Of a stretch of DNA of 64,000 bases, positions 1-8,738 are shown in pieces. The notes under the pieces were generated by a model. That model was given only the letters and a program-made list of their open reading frames with translations, ran no database searches and was not told where the DNA came from. The stretch lies in the NCBI GenBank assembly GCA_963721725.1, contig CAVRLX010000003.1, positions 1-64,000 on the forward strand, read 5' to 3'. This stretch comes from RI-153 sp963721725. Lineage in GTDB: Bacteria; Chloroflexota; Anaerolineae; Caldilineales; Caldilineaceae. Made by a program: the position numbers and the translations under genes. Each line of letters begins with the position of its first letter. Position 1 is the stretch's first letter.

Positions 1-322
1 TGTTACGTTTACCTTAACACCTTTCAGTTACGTCTCGCCATGCCGGGGGGTGGTCAACTGACGGTGACTACCGCGTCAGCGACAAAAAGATATTGATTGA
101 CTTCTGCGACACGGGTCGCGGAATTAGTGCACAGCATATAGAACATATCTTTGATCCATTCTTCACCACCATGCCTTTGGGGAAGGGAGTGGGGCTGGGC
201 TATCGATCAGTTATACGATTGTCAAACAGCATCATGGACGTATTACGGTAAATAGCCAGATCGGGCGGGGTAGCACATTTACAGTTTCGTTGCCCGTAGG
301 AGAGGCATCGTATGAAGATTGA
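1..322 (+). CDS. Sensor histidine kinase, C-terminal ATPase part (cut by window edge, frameshifted)
   Basis: Only the 3' end of a histidine kinase is present. From about 83 the frame reads an ATP-binding G1 box (DTGRGIS), then FDPFFTT and a GKGVGLG G2 box. The frame then slips by one base near 205 and continues with SYTIVKQHHG and a GRGSTFTVSLP tail, ending at the TGA at 320-322. These are the standard HATPase_c motifs. The first ~80 bases carry the segment before G1 in another frame, so at least two indels are needed. It overlaps the next regulator gene by about 11 nt, as expected for a kinase/regulator operon. The kinase's input domain lies outside the window. Confidence 0.75.
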
Positions 323-701
323 AAAAAAATTTGTACTCATTGTCGACGATGAACCCGATATGCTGTGGGCACTGGATCATACGTTCGACATGCTGGTTAT
401 GGCGTTGTTACAGCACTCAATGCCTGTATGGCGCTAGAATGCTTGAAACAACACAATTTTCCCCTGGCTTTCGTTGATGTGAAATTACCGGACATGGACG
501 GCCTGCAACTGGCGGCAAGGCTCAGGGAGATAAATCTCCAGGTCGATCATCATGATCTCTGGATATTACTATGCGAATGATACTGAAATCAAGCAGGAAT
601 TTGTAGAGAAACCCTACATGGGCTTTATTGCCAAGCCATTCAATCTGGACGATGTTCGGCACATTGCGCACATGGCCCTGGCAAGCAGAGAGCAAGTCTA
701 G
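312..701 (+). pseudogene. Response regulator, receiver domain only, frameshifted
   Basis: A single CheY-like receiver follows the kinase. The ATG at 312 opens with KFVLIVDDEPDM (acidic pocket). The frame slips near 385 to a segment carrying the phospho-acceptor in FVDVKLPDMDG, and slips again near 545 to a segment with IIMISGYYY and the conserved Lys in GFIAKPFN. It stops at 699-701. All receiver landmarks exist but in three frames, so it is either broken or mis-sequenced. No output domain follows, so it would be a stand-alone phospho-relay receiver of about 128 residues, probably the partner of the upstream kinase. Confidence 0.65.
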
Positions 702-741
702 CCAGTAGGCTACTAACCGGACTCTGCTGCCATTGACGATT

Positions 742-816
742 TTATACTGCACAGCCGCACACAATGACATTTCAAAAAGCAGAACATGTTCCTTTGTGGC
801 ACTGCTTCGTATAATT
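742..816 (+). repeat. MITE-like palindrome, family B copy 1
   Basis: This ~75 bp imperfect palindrome has ends rich in ACTGC..CAGC and GGCACTGCTTCGTATA. It is the reverse-complement counterpart of the copy at 27107-27179, by eye largely identical, and matches the two separated halves at 33248-33418. The arms are imperfect inverted repeats around a CTGCTTTTTGAAA-type core. It fills the gap between two regulator genes. A TATAAT at 810-815 at its right end could act as a -10 element for the gene at 848, but I see no good -35. Confidence 0.6.
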
Positions 817-847
817 TATTAGATCACCTGAGATTGGTCGTTTCTCA

Positions 848-1609
848 ATGCCTCATATTCTTGTAGTAGACGATGAAAAAGATCTAACGTGGGCGGTTAC
901 GGAAGGGCTACACTTTCAAAAATATACAGTTAGCGTAGCCTATGACGGGTTTGATGCACTGCGCCAAATCAAAGCCCGGCTACCTGATTTGATTTTGTTA
1001 GATATTTCTATGCCCAATATGGACGGTGTAGAAGTCTGTCACCACTTGCGTATGAATCCACTCTATCGAGCGATTCCGATTATTTTCTTGACCGCGCGTT
1101 CCGAACTCCAAAATAAAATTACGGCCTTCACATCAGGCGCAGATGACTATGTATGCAAACCATTCGATATCCGCGAGTTGTTGGCGCGCATTCATGCGGT
1201 GCTGCGTCGCTGTGGCATTAACACTGACGAGTTATTCCACCCCACAGAACCAGCGCTCCGATTTCTGGAGGTAGGGACACTCTATTTAGACCTGGATACC
1301 GCTATTGCAAAGACGGCTGCCGGGGACGCCCAGTTAACCCCCAATGAGTTCGATCTGTTGAAATTTTTGATGCAGAATCCCAGTCATCTCTTTTCCGCTA
1401 ATGACTTGTTGGAAGAGGTATGGAAATATCCTCCGGGCACAGGTGACCCCGCCCTGGTGCGCTGGCACATTCGTAATCTACGTATAAAAATTGAGCCTAC
1501 TCCATCCCAACCCATTTATTTGCAAACTATTCCCCGCCACGGGTACAAGTTGTCACCAACGTCGCGCCTGGGAGCGGCTCCAGAACGGTATAAGTCGGCT
1601 ACGGTATAA
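848..1609 (+). CDS. OmpR/PhoB-family response regulator
   Basis: A complete 253-residue two-domain regulator. The receiver (about 3-118) has the acidic pair at D8-D9, phospho-acceptor D52 in LLDISMPNMDG, T82 and the invariant K104 in CKPFD. The C-terminal domain (about 135-240) is an OmpR-type winged helix, recognised by LTPNEFDLLKFLM, a W-containing turn, VRWHIRNLRIKIE and a PRHGYKL wing. It should bind DNA as a phosphorylation-dependent dimer. The cognate kinase is not certain; the kinase tail at the window start is the nearest candidate. Length and motifs are normal for the family. Confidence 0.93.
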   Translation: MPHILVVDDEKDLTWAVTEGLHFQKYTVSVAYDGFDALRQIKARLPDLILLDISMPNMDGVEVCHHLRMNPLYRAIPIIFLTARSELQNKITAFTSGADDYVCKPFDIRELLARIHAVLRRCGINTDELFHPTEPALRFLEVGTLYLDLDTAIAKTAAGDAQLTPNEFDLLKFLMQNPSHLFSANDLLEEVWKYPPGTGDPALVRWHIRNLRIKIEPTPSQPIYLQTIPRHGYKLSPTSRLGAAPERYKSATV

Positions 1610-1616
1610 GTCGTCT
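1585..1616. repeat. Two 16-bp tandem copies across a stop codon
   Basis: The 16-mer starting ACGGTATAAGTC occurs twice back to back (1585-1600 and 1601-1616) with one mismatch. In the regulator frame the TAA of the second copy is the stop, so the duplication fixes the C-terminus. It looks like a small slippage duplication. Confidence 0.6.
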
Positions 1617-1967
1617 ACGATTTAACCTCAGTGGATCGCAAACTCAAACCCCGCTTCTGGACAGGTGGAAACACCAAAAGTTGCCTTGGTCATTGCTACC
1701 CACAAGCTTGACTATCAACTTTATTAGGACTTATCCAGTGGGGTTCTACAAGAGTTGAGTATTAAGCATAGATATATATTGACAACTTTTACAAATTAGC
1801 GAAACTTAAGATCATATTTTCTGTTTCTTCGTGTGGATAGAGAGAATTTCTTGGTCAGGTGCCAAGTGCTGATACTCCAATCCAAGGCGCAAGAGGCAAA
1901 GATAGTACTGCCAAAAAACGCGCATCGGATGCCGTGAGGATGTCGATGCTTTCAAAGAAAAGCTTGA
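1610..1967. other. Intergenic gap without recognised gene
   Basis: This stretch separates the OmpR-type and the NarL-type regulator genes. Short ORFs exist here but none has a recognisable domain or a good ribosome-binding site. I see no convincing promoter pair, hairpin or RNA motif. Confidence 0.4.
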
Positions 1968-2626
1968 ATGAATACGACGATAACACGAGGGAAACCGGGG
2001 AAAATTCGGGTGATATTGGTGGACGATCACCCGATTGTGCGCGCAGGCATTCGCACCTTGCTTTCGGCCCAGAGCAACATTGAGATTGTAGGCGAGACCA
2101 GCGATGGGACACAGGTGATCCCTATGGTCAACGAACTCTCCCCGGATGTACTGGTGTTAGATGTGCAGTTGCCGGGGTTAAATGGTGTGGAGATTGCGCG
2201 ACAGATCAAAGCGGCTCAGATTCCGGTTTATGTCCTGGCACTGAGCGCGCATGATGACATTCAATATATCCGCAACCTCTTGGCCCACGGCGCGTCCGGC
2301 TATCTGACCAAAGAGGAAGCAGCCGACACAATTGTAGATGCGATCCAGGGCATTGCCCGCGGCGAACAGGGCTGGCTAAGTCGGCGTGTTGCCAGTCAAG
2401 TCAGCCAGTGGTCGCTTAACCCCAGCGCGGCCAAACGTGATCTAACAGACGCGAGATGGATGTTCTGCAGGAAGTTGTGGGGGGACTCTCCAACCAGGAG
2501 ATTGGTCGCCGTTTGAAGATTAGCGAGAAGACCGTAGAGAAGCATGTCAGCTCTATTCTTTCCAAACTGAATGTGAGTTCGCGTGTGGAAGCGGCAGTCA
2601 TGGCAGTGCAGGAACATCTGGTTTAG
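1968..2626 (+). CDS. NarL/FixJ-family response regulator (one frameshift)
   Basis: The receiver runs from residue ~13 to ~130 with D19-D20, phospho-acceptor D65 in VLDVQLPGLNG and the Lys in GYLTKEE. The C-terminal LuxR-type helix-turn-helix is present but in the next frame from about 2450. It reads EMDVLQEVVGGLSNQEIG, then SEKTVEKHVSSILSKLNV, and stops at 2624-2626. A single missing C in the LTDREM region would restore a ~219-residue protein of normal size. The short in-frame stop at 2516 is therefore probably an artefact. It is followed by a palindromic terminator and another NarL-type gene. Confidence 0.85.
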
Positions 2627-2689
2627 GCAAGGCCGGACGGTTGGTAGGGTAATCCCCACTCCAAAGTAGAGTATATCCCCATTGATAAA

Positions 2690-2738
2690 ATTCGGTGAGA
2701 CTTGTATCCTATCCATAGGATAGATGACTCACCGAATT
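2690..2738 (+). terminator. Palindromic terminator-like hairpin
   Basis: The outer stem is AATTCGGTGAG (2690-2700) pairing with CTCACCGAATT (2728-2738). An inner TATCCTAT/ATAGGATA stem lies between. It sits just after the NarL-type regulator stop and is followed by a T-rich stretch. Confidence 0.6.
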
Positions 2739-2909
2739 AGTTTTTCTTCCCGTCTAGGCCCATCTTTCATCAACTCAGCTTGTAATACTTAGCTTATAGA
2801 TAACTAGTGTATCGGACAGGCAGCCTAGGTATAGGGAATAATACGTTAGGAATATTCCGTGTTACAGAGTCTACAATTCACCACCCCGTCTCTCGTGGAT
2901 GTTACCCAT

Positions 2910-3359
2910 ATGACTAATAACCAAACCGACCACCGTGACGCGATTCGAGTAATCTTAGCCGACGATCACTCTGGGATCCGCTCTGGGATCCGGCATTTAC
3001 TAGAGCGCCAGCCCGATATTCTAGTGATTGGCGAAAGCAAGGATGGAATCGAAGCATTGCAACTCACCGAGAAGCTGGACCCCGATATTCTGCTTTTGGA
3101 TGTAGAAATGCCAGGGATGACCGGAATCGAAGTTGCCAAACAGCTTAAGGAGCAAGCGCCCCACGTGCGCATCTTGGCCTTAAGCAGCTATGACCAGCGT
3201 GAGTATATTTTGGAGATGCTGGATTGCGGCGCAGCAGGGTATTTGGTTAAAGATGAAGCCCCTGAACTTTTGATTGATGCTGTCTTGGGTATTTCACGTG
3301 GCGAGACAGGTTGGTTTAGCAGCCGCGTGAAGAGTCGTATTTTCGTTAATGGAATGTAA
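2910..3359 (+). CDS. NarL-type receiver lacking its helix-turn-helix output domain
   Basis: Starting at ATG 2910 the product has 149 residues (a GTG at 2859 would add 17). The receiver is canonical: D18-D19, phospho-acceptor D64 in LLLDVEMPGMTG and Lys in GYLVKDEAPE. It ends shortly after the GETGWFSSRV linker, which in NarL proteins leads into the LuxR-type helix-turn-helix. The sequence between 3360 and the next gene contains no such domain in any frame I read. This is therefore a real loss or a natural stand-alone receiver, not a simple frameshift. It may compete for phosphate or dimerise with the flanking NarL-type regulators. Confidence 0.8.
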   Translation: MTNNQTDHRDAIRVILADDHSGIRSGIRHLLERQPDILVIGESKDGIEALQLTEKLDPDILLLDVEMPGMTGIEVAKQLKEQAPHVRILALSSYDQREYILEMLDCGAAGYLVKDEAPELLIDAVLGISRGETGWFSSRVKSRIFVNGM

Positions 3360-3434
3360 TTGTTAGCCCCACCGCCGAGCGATACACACCTGTGATCTGT
3401 ATATATGTCGCTAATGCCTCTAAAGGAGACATCA

Positions 3435-4202
3435 ATGATTCGAGTTATGATTGTTCACGAAATTCACCTGGTCTGCAATGCGCTTGCCAATGTGCTGCGC
3501 GATGAATCTGATATGAATGTAGTGGGGATGGCTTCCTCTCCCGAAGAAGCCCTGTCGCACCTGAAGAATCGTGAGTGCGATGTGGTCGTTATCAATGCCA
3601 GTCGCCCTAACCAACGGATCTTGACATTTATTCAAGAGACGATACAACACAACCGCAATACCAAAGTCTTGGCGATGGGGGTTGTGGAAGCCGAGGAGTT
3701 TATCTTACAGTGCTTCCAGTCCGGCGCTGTGGGCTATGCACTGCGCGACGATACGCTGGAGTCGCTGCTAGAGAAGATTCGAGCCGCCCATCAAGGCAAG
3801 ACCTTTATTTCACCCGAGATTGCAGGGGCGCTGGTGAGCCGGGTGGCTGAGTTGAGCAAATTTATTACCACGCCGGTCTGTGACGATGGCAATTTACATT
3901 TGCTCAGTGCCGAATTAACCCCACGTGAACGGGAAGTACTGCGCTATATTGAACGGGGTGACAGCAATCAGGACATTGCCGAAGCCCTTACAATTGAGGT
4001 AGGGACTGTCAAGAACCACGTTCACAATATCCTTAAAAAATTAAATGTGGATAATCGCAAGCGCGCTGCTTTGCTGGCCCGCCAAGTTTTGCCCGAACCA
4101 CGCCGAGAACGAGTTGAACATCGACTTGGTAAACCAGCTTCTGCTTTGGCTTATGGCACGTCTGGACTCTATCAACGCAATGCCGAGCGATCTGTGGTCT
4201 AA
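3435..4202 (+). CDS. LuxR/NarL-type regulator with degenerate receiver
   Basis: The ATG at 3435 is preceded by AAAGGAGA (3422-3429), which decides the start; 255 residues. The N-terminal ~120 residues have the receiver fold pattern, but the active site is gone: the acidic pair is H8-E9, the phospho-acceptor position is N54 (VVINASRPN), the switch Thr/Ser is Gly and the Lys is Arg (GYALRDD). The C-terminal helix-turn-helix is intact (LTPREREVLRYIERGDSNQD, then VGTVKNHVHNILKKLNV). It should bind DNA but cannot be activated by phosphorylation in the usual way. Ligand binding or heterodimerisation with neighbours is possible. It is followed by two terminator hairpins. Confidence 0.88.
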   Translation: MIRVMIVHEIHLVCNALANVLRDESDMNVVGMASSPEEALSHLKNRECDVVVINASRPNQRILTFIQETIQHNRNTKVLAMGVVEAEEFILQCFQSGAVGYALRDDTLESLLEKIRAAHQGKTFISPEIAGALVSRVAELSKFITTPVCDDGNLHLLSAELTPREREVLRYIERGDSNQDIAEALTIEVGTVKNHVHNILKKLNVDNRKRAALLARQVLPEPRRERVEHRLGKPASALAYGTSGLYQRNAERSVV

Positions 4203-4221
4203 AAGCGTTTTAGAAATCTAT

Positions 4222-4268
4222 CTAGGTCTACATGGATTGCCTTCCCCCGGTAATCCATGTAGACCTAG
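4222..4268. terminator. Long perfect hairpin after the regulator
   Basis: A 17-bp perfect stem, CTAGGTCTACATGGATT (4222-4238) with its complement at 4252-4268, around a C-rich loop. It lies directly downstream of the regulator stop. It lacks an adjacent T run, so it may be a processing or barrier hairpin working with the next one. Confidence 0.6.
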
Positions 4269-4275
4269 CGTACAG

Positions 4276-4306
4276 AAGGGGATGGGGTTGCCCATCCCCT
4301 TTTCTA
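4276..4306 (+). terminator. Intrinsic terminator
   Basis: The stem AAGGGGATGGG (4276-4286) pairs with CCCATCCCCTT (4291-4301) around a GTTG loop and is followed by a T-rich tail. It ends the signalling cluster. Confidence 0.75.
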
Positions 4307-4389
4307 TTTCCCATTGATCATCATGACGATAGCAAGTGGTTGTAAAACTTCGACTCTCCTCTCCCTGTTTTACTTTAGATTTAGATAAA

Positions 4390-4418
4390 TTGCCCGTCTC
4401 AAGTGTGAATGCTATACT
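4390..4418 (+). promoter_or_regulatory. Probable sigma-70-type promoter of the betaine-binding gene
   Basis: TTGCCC (4390-4395) and TATACT (4413-4418) are separated by 17 bp. They lie about 65 bp before the ATG of the substrate-binding protein and after the upstream terminators. Confidence 0.55.
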
Positions 4419-4483
4419 CAGCACGATTCCCCGATTCGACCCAATTCACCAACCACGCCTGATTCCACTAAAGGAGATAGTGT

Positions 4484-5473
4484 ATGAAAGTTTTGCTCAA
4501 CCCACTCAAGCGATCCCTGTGGCTGCTATTACTGATGTTGCTGGTGGCAGCTTGCCCAGCCCCGGCTGCGCCCCAGGCCGGGACAGATGCCGCTGCGGCC
4601 AACGCCGAAAAAATAACTATCAAACTGGCAGAAAATCCCTGGTCTGGCTCACAAGTGAACGTGGCTGTGGCAAAAAAGTTGCTGGAAGATACCCTTGGCT
4701 ATTCAGTGGAGATCGTCACGATTGACGAAAACGCCCAATGGGCAGCCATCGCCAACGGCGACATTCATGCCAGCCTGGAAGTGTGGCCGTCGGGACATGC
4801 CGAAAACGCGGCCCAGTATATTGACGAGCAAGGGGTTGTGGAAAATCTCGGGCCGCTTGGGTCGATTGGGGAGATCGGTTGGTTCGTACCTAGCTATGTC
4901 ATCGAGCAGAACCCAGAACTTGCCACCTGGGAAGGCTTCCAAAACCCGGAACTGGCGGCGCTCTTTAGCACCGCAGAGACGGGCGACAAAGGGCAATTTT
5001 TGGCGGGCGATCCCAGTTGGGTGCAGTACGACGAGCAGATCATCGAAAATTTAGCACTGCCCCTTCAGATTGTTTATGCAGGTTCCGAAGAGGCGATTTT
5101 GGCCGCGCTGGATTCAGCCTATAGCCGCCAGGAGCCGATTCTCTTCTATTTCTACTCGCCCCATTCGGCCTTTAACCGCTACGATTTGACCCGTGTACAG
5201 TTGCCGCCCTACTCGGACGACTGCTACGCCACGGCAGAGCAAGGCGGCGTGGACTGTGACTATCCCACCGATGCGTTGTTCAAGATCGGCTGGGCGAATT
5301 TAGCGGAACAGGCCCCAGAGGCGTACCAATTTTTGAAGAACTTCAACTACAGCACCGAAGATCAGATCGGCATGATCGCCGCTGTGGATAGCGACGGCCA
5401 AAGCCCCGAAGAGGCCGCCGCAGCATGGATTGAGGCGAATGAGGATGTGTGGAAGGTGTGGCTGGCGGAATAA
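4484..5473 (+). CDS. Glycine betaine/proline ABC transporter substrate-binding lipoprotein
   Basis: 329 residues. The start ATG is preceded by AAAGGAGA. A lipoprotein signal (positive N-terminus, Leu-rich core, LLVAAC) puts the lipidated Cys at residue 24. An Ala/Pro linker follows, then an OpuAC-type binding domain starting with ITIKLAENPWSGSQVNV and containing the HASLEVWPSG segment. It should deliver betaine or a similar quaternary amine to the permease. The matching ATPase and permease genes are on the opposite strand immediately downstream, converging on a shared terminator. The binding protein thus has its own promoter, which is unusual compared with a single opuA operon. Confidence 0.92.
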   Translation: MKVLLNPLKRSLWLLLLMLLVAACPAPAAPQAGTDAAAANAEKITIKLAENPWSGSQVNVAVAKKLLEDTLGYSVEIVTIDENAQWAAIANGDIHASLEVWPSGHAENAAQYIDEQGVVENLGPLGSIGEIGWFVPSYVIEQNPELATWEGFQNPELAALFSTAETGDKGQFLAGDPSWVQYDEQIIENLALPLQIVYAGSEEAILAALDSAYSRQEPILFYFYSPHSAFNRYDLTRVQLPPYSDDCYATAEQGGVDCDYPTDALFKIGWANLAEQAPEAYQFLKNFNYSTEDQIGMIAAVDSDGQSPEEAAAAWIEANEDVWKVWLAE

Positions 5474-5514
5474 TGAGTCATGAGTAACAACACCCAAGTT
5501 TACTCATGACTCAT
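5473..5514. terminator. Bidirectional terminator hairpin between convergent genes
   Basis: A 15-bp perfect stem, ATGAGTCATGAGTAA (5473-5487) pairing with 5500-5514. It overlaps the ends of the binding-protein gene and of the permease gene, so it can serve both strands. Confidence 0.7.
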
Positions 5515-7626
5515 GATTCTTGATCTCCTGGCGGCCTGCCCCGCTCGGCCAAGGCTTGTGTGAGGCGATCCAGAATCATGGCTAAAATTACAATTGCCAG
5601 ACCGGCCTCGACCCCACGGCCGGTCTGGTTTTTGGAGAGGCCAATCACCGCCTCTAGTCCCAATCCGCCTCCCCCCACCAAGCCCGCAATGATCACCATC
5701 GCCAACACCATTAAAATTGTTTGATTGATACCCATCATGATTGAAGGCAGCGCCAACGGGAGTTGCACCTTCCACAAAATTTGGCGTGGGGTGCTGCCAA
5801 ATGCCTGTGCGGCTTCAATTGCTGTAGGGGCAACCTGGCGGATGCCCAGGTTTGTGAGGCGGATGGCCGGCGGCAGGGCATAGAGCACCGAGGCGATGAT
5901 CCCCGGCACGCGCCCCACGTTAAAGAGCATGATCACCGGTACCAGGAATACAAATGAGGGAATGGTCTGCAACACATCCAAGATCGGGCGCAACAGCCAG
6001 TCTACGGTATCGCTGCGCGCCGCCCAGATGCCCAGCGGCAGGGCGATCAGCACCGAAATCAACACGGCCACCAGCGTCTGGCTCAGGGTATCCATGCTCA
6101 GTTCCCACATGCCCAGCGCCCCAATGCCCAACAGCCCCAAAATCGAGAATCAGGGTCAATCGCCAGCCAGCCAGGGCATAGGCCAGCCCTGCCACCAGCC
6201 CCACAAAGAGCGGCCACGGGATCACCTCTTGCAGCAGGCGGCGCAGGGGCAGGATGGCGTAGAGCGTAATGGCGTCGCTGAGCGGCCCCGTGCCCAGGGG
6301 CAGATCCCCGATCTGGTAAAGATGATCGCGCATCCAGCGCACCGCTGCATCGACGCCATCGCGCAAATTGAGCCGCCACGTTTCGGGGAAAGTCCCCCAG
6401 CCCAGCATGGCGCTGAGCCACCCAAGCAGCAGCAGAGCCACAAGTGTGCCCAGCCAATAGGCATTGTTCACGGCAAGATGGCGAACATGCTTTCCGGCCA
6501 CTGCCCCCAACCGGCGCGCCAGATCGGTGGAGAGGGTGCGGCCCACAGCGCCCACACCGCGCAAGAAGGATTCCACAGCCCGCGCCGGGGCATAGCGCAC
6601 CCACGTGGCGGGCAGTAGTAGAAATTGATGGCGCTGGGGTCGGCGCGCCTCACGGCGCAGCGCTTCGCCCATACGATCCAACAAAATTGCTAGTGCCACA
6701 ATTGCCAACCCCGCCTCCACGCCGCGGCCCACCTGTTGCCGTTGTAAGGCAACCAGCACCTCGCGGCCCAGCCCGCCCGCGCCGATCAGGGCGGCGATGA
6801 CCACAATGCCCAACGCCATCATGATCGTCTGATTGACCCCGGCCAGAATTGACGGCATTGCCAGCGGCAGTTGCACTTTGAAGAGAATCTGGCGCGGCGT
6901 TGATCCAAAGCTTTGAGCGGCTTCAAGCACGGCGCGTGGCACTTGGCGAATGCCCAAATTGGTGAGGCGGATGGCTGGCGGCAGGGCATAGATCAGCGTT
7001 GCCACCACAGCAGGCACACGCGCCACGCCGAAAAAGAGCAGCACCGGGATCAGATAGACAAAGGCGGGCAGGGTCTGCATGGTGTCCAAAAAGGGGCGCA
7101 ACAGCACTTCGGCGCGGTTGCTGCGCGCCGAAACAATGCCCAATGGGATGCCGATGAGCAACGCCACGGCCACGGCCACACCCATGAGCGCCAACGTCTG
7201 CATACTTTCCGTCCACAACCCCACGAATCCCAAATAGAGCAGGGCAGCCGTAGCCACCAGCGCTGTGCGCAGCCCGCCCACACGTTGCACAAAGAGAAAG
7301 ATAGCTGCCGCCATCACCGTCCACGGGATCGCCAATAGGCCCGCTTCGACACGGCGCAGGCTCCAATCCAGGGTGGCACTCAGTGGGGTAAAAAAGAGGG
7401 TGAAGAGGGGGTGGCTGCTACGGTTGCGGATCACCCAGCTTTGGAAGGCGTCAATAGGGCCGCGCAGCCCCAGATTCCATGCATCGGGGAAGCTTTCCGA
7501 TGCATGGCTCAACGCCGTAAGCATTAAAAATAGGCCGATTAGAATCGCCAAGGGCAACAGTGCACGCAGCCGGGGATGTTGCCAGCGTGGCCGGATTGAG
7601 TCATCGGCGGCAGAAATCGAGGTCAT
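5511..7626 (-). CDS. Glycine betaine ABC transporter, tandem-fused double permease (one frameshift)
   Basis: Two ProW/OpuAB-type permease modules are joined in one reading unit of about 704 residues. Each has the family signature: a TMQTLPAFVYLIPVLLFF or VLQTIPSFVFLVPVIMLF helix, ALPPAIRLTNLGIRQV, then FGSTPRQIL.KVQLPLA (EAA loop) and a GRGVEAGLAI end. The frame breaks near 6140-6150, where the second module's hydrophobic helix continues in the next frame; one indel restores the fusion. The ATG overlaps the TGA of the upstream ATPase (ATGA), implying translational coupling. Two covalently linked permease halves would give a fixed heterodimer in the inner membrane. Confidence 0.88.
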
Positions 7627-8650
7627 ACATCGCCCCCCAGCGCAGCCAGAAGCGTGCGTTCGTCGATCTGCCCCACGCGTTGTCCGCTGGCGTCGATGAC
7701 AGGTAACGCGCCAGCATGGTTCAGCACCAACGGGATCGCATCAGCCAGCAGTGTCTGCATTGCCACAGGCGACGCATCGAGCGCGATGCTGCCCAGCGGC
7801 TGCATTACCGAGGCCACGTCGAGCACTTTGGCGCGCGGCGCATCACGAGTAAAAGCACGGACATAGGCGTTGACCGGGCGCGCCACAATCTCTTTGGGCG
7901 TGCCCACCTGCACCAATTCGCCATCTTTCATAATGGCAATCTGATCGCCCATTTTCAGCGCTTCGAGAAAGTCATGGGTGATGAAGATCATGGTTTTGCG
8001 CATGGCGAGTTGCAGATTACACAGTTCGTCCTGCATTTCGCGGCGGATCAGCGGATCGAGCGCGCGTAAAGGGTTCGTCAAAGAGCAGGATCGATGGATC
8101 CACAGCCAGGGCACGCGCCAGCCCTACGCGCTGTTGCATGCCGCCGCTGAGTTCCTGGGGATAGTAATCGGCCCAGCCCGCCAGCCCCACCATCTCCAGG
8201 ACACGATGCGCAGTTTCGTGGCGGACGGCTTTGGCAATGCCTTGCACCTCCAGCCCATAGGCCACGTTGTCCACAACACGACGGTGGGGGAAAAAGACCG
8301 AAGTGTTGGAAGACCATGCTAACTTTGTGGCGACGTATCTCGCGCAATTGGCGTTCATTCATGGCGGTGAGATTCTCACCGTCAATCTCGATTTCGCCGC
8401 TGGTCGGCTCGATTAACCGCGAGAGACAGCGTACCAGGGTTGATTTGCCACTGCCGGACAGCCCCATCACCACGAAAAACTCGCCACGGCGCACCTCGAA
8501 CGAGACATCGCGCACGGCCAGCACATGATCGCTCTCAGCCAGCAGTGCCGCTTTGGATGTACCCGCCTCGGCCATCTCTTTTGCCCGCGCCGGGTGTGGC
8601 CCGAAGATCTTCCACAGGTTGCGGCACGAGAGGGTGATGGGTTCGGTCAT
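7623..8650 (-). CDS. Glycine betaine/proline ABC transporter ATP-binding protein (two frameshifts)
   Basis: The start at 8650 (MTEPITLSC) gives about 341 residues of the ProV/OpuAA family. Walker A is GLSGSGKST, the Q-loop is MVFQHFGLFP, the signature is QELSGGMQQRVGLARAL and Walker B is ILLFDEPF. The H-loop IFITHDFLEALKMGD and a C-terminal regulatory tail resembling a CBS domain (ALPVIDASGQRVGQID) follow. The frame breaks near 8288 in a run of five C and near 8070; each is a one-base slip. The gene sits between the GMC oxidoreductase upstream and the fused permease downstream, which it overlaps by 4 nt. It powers uptake of the osmoprotectant bound by the lipoprotein at 4484. Confidence 0.9.
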
Positions 8651-8738
8651 GAGGCATCCTTTCGGGAAAGGGGCGAGAGACGGAGGACGGAAGACGAACG
8701 TCAAGTGCCGGGCCTCGTCCATCGTCTCCAAACTATCA

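Noticed and set aside
742..816. Family B element considered as a small RNA or riboswitch
   Set aside because: It occurs in unrelated contexts and both orientations, and is split by another element in one copy, which fits a mobile repeat better.
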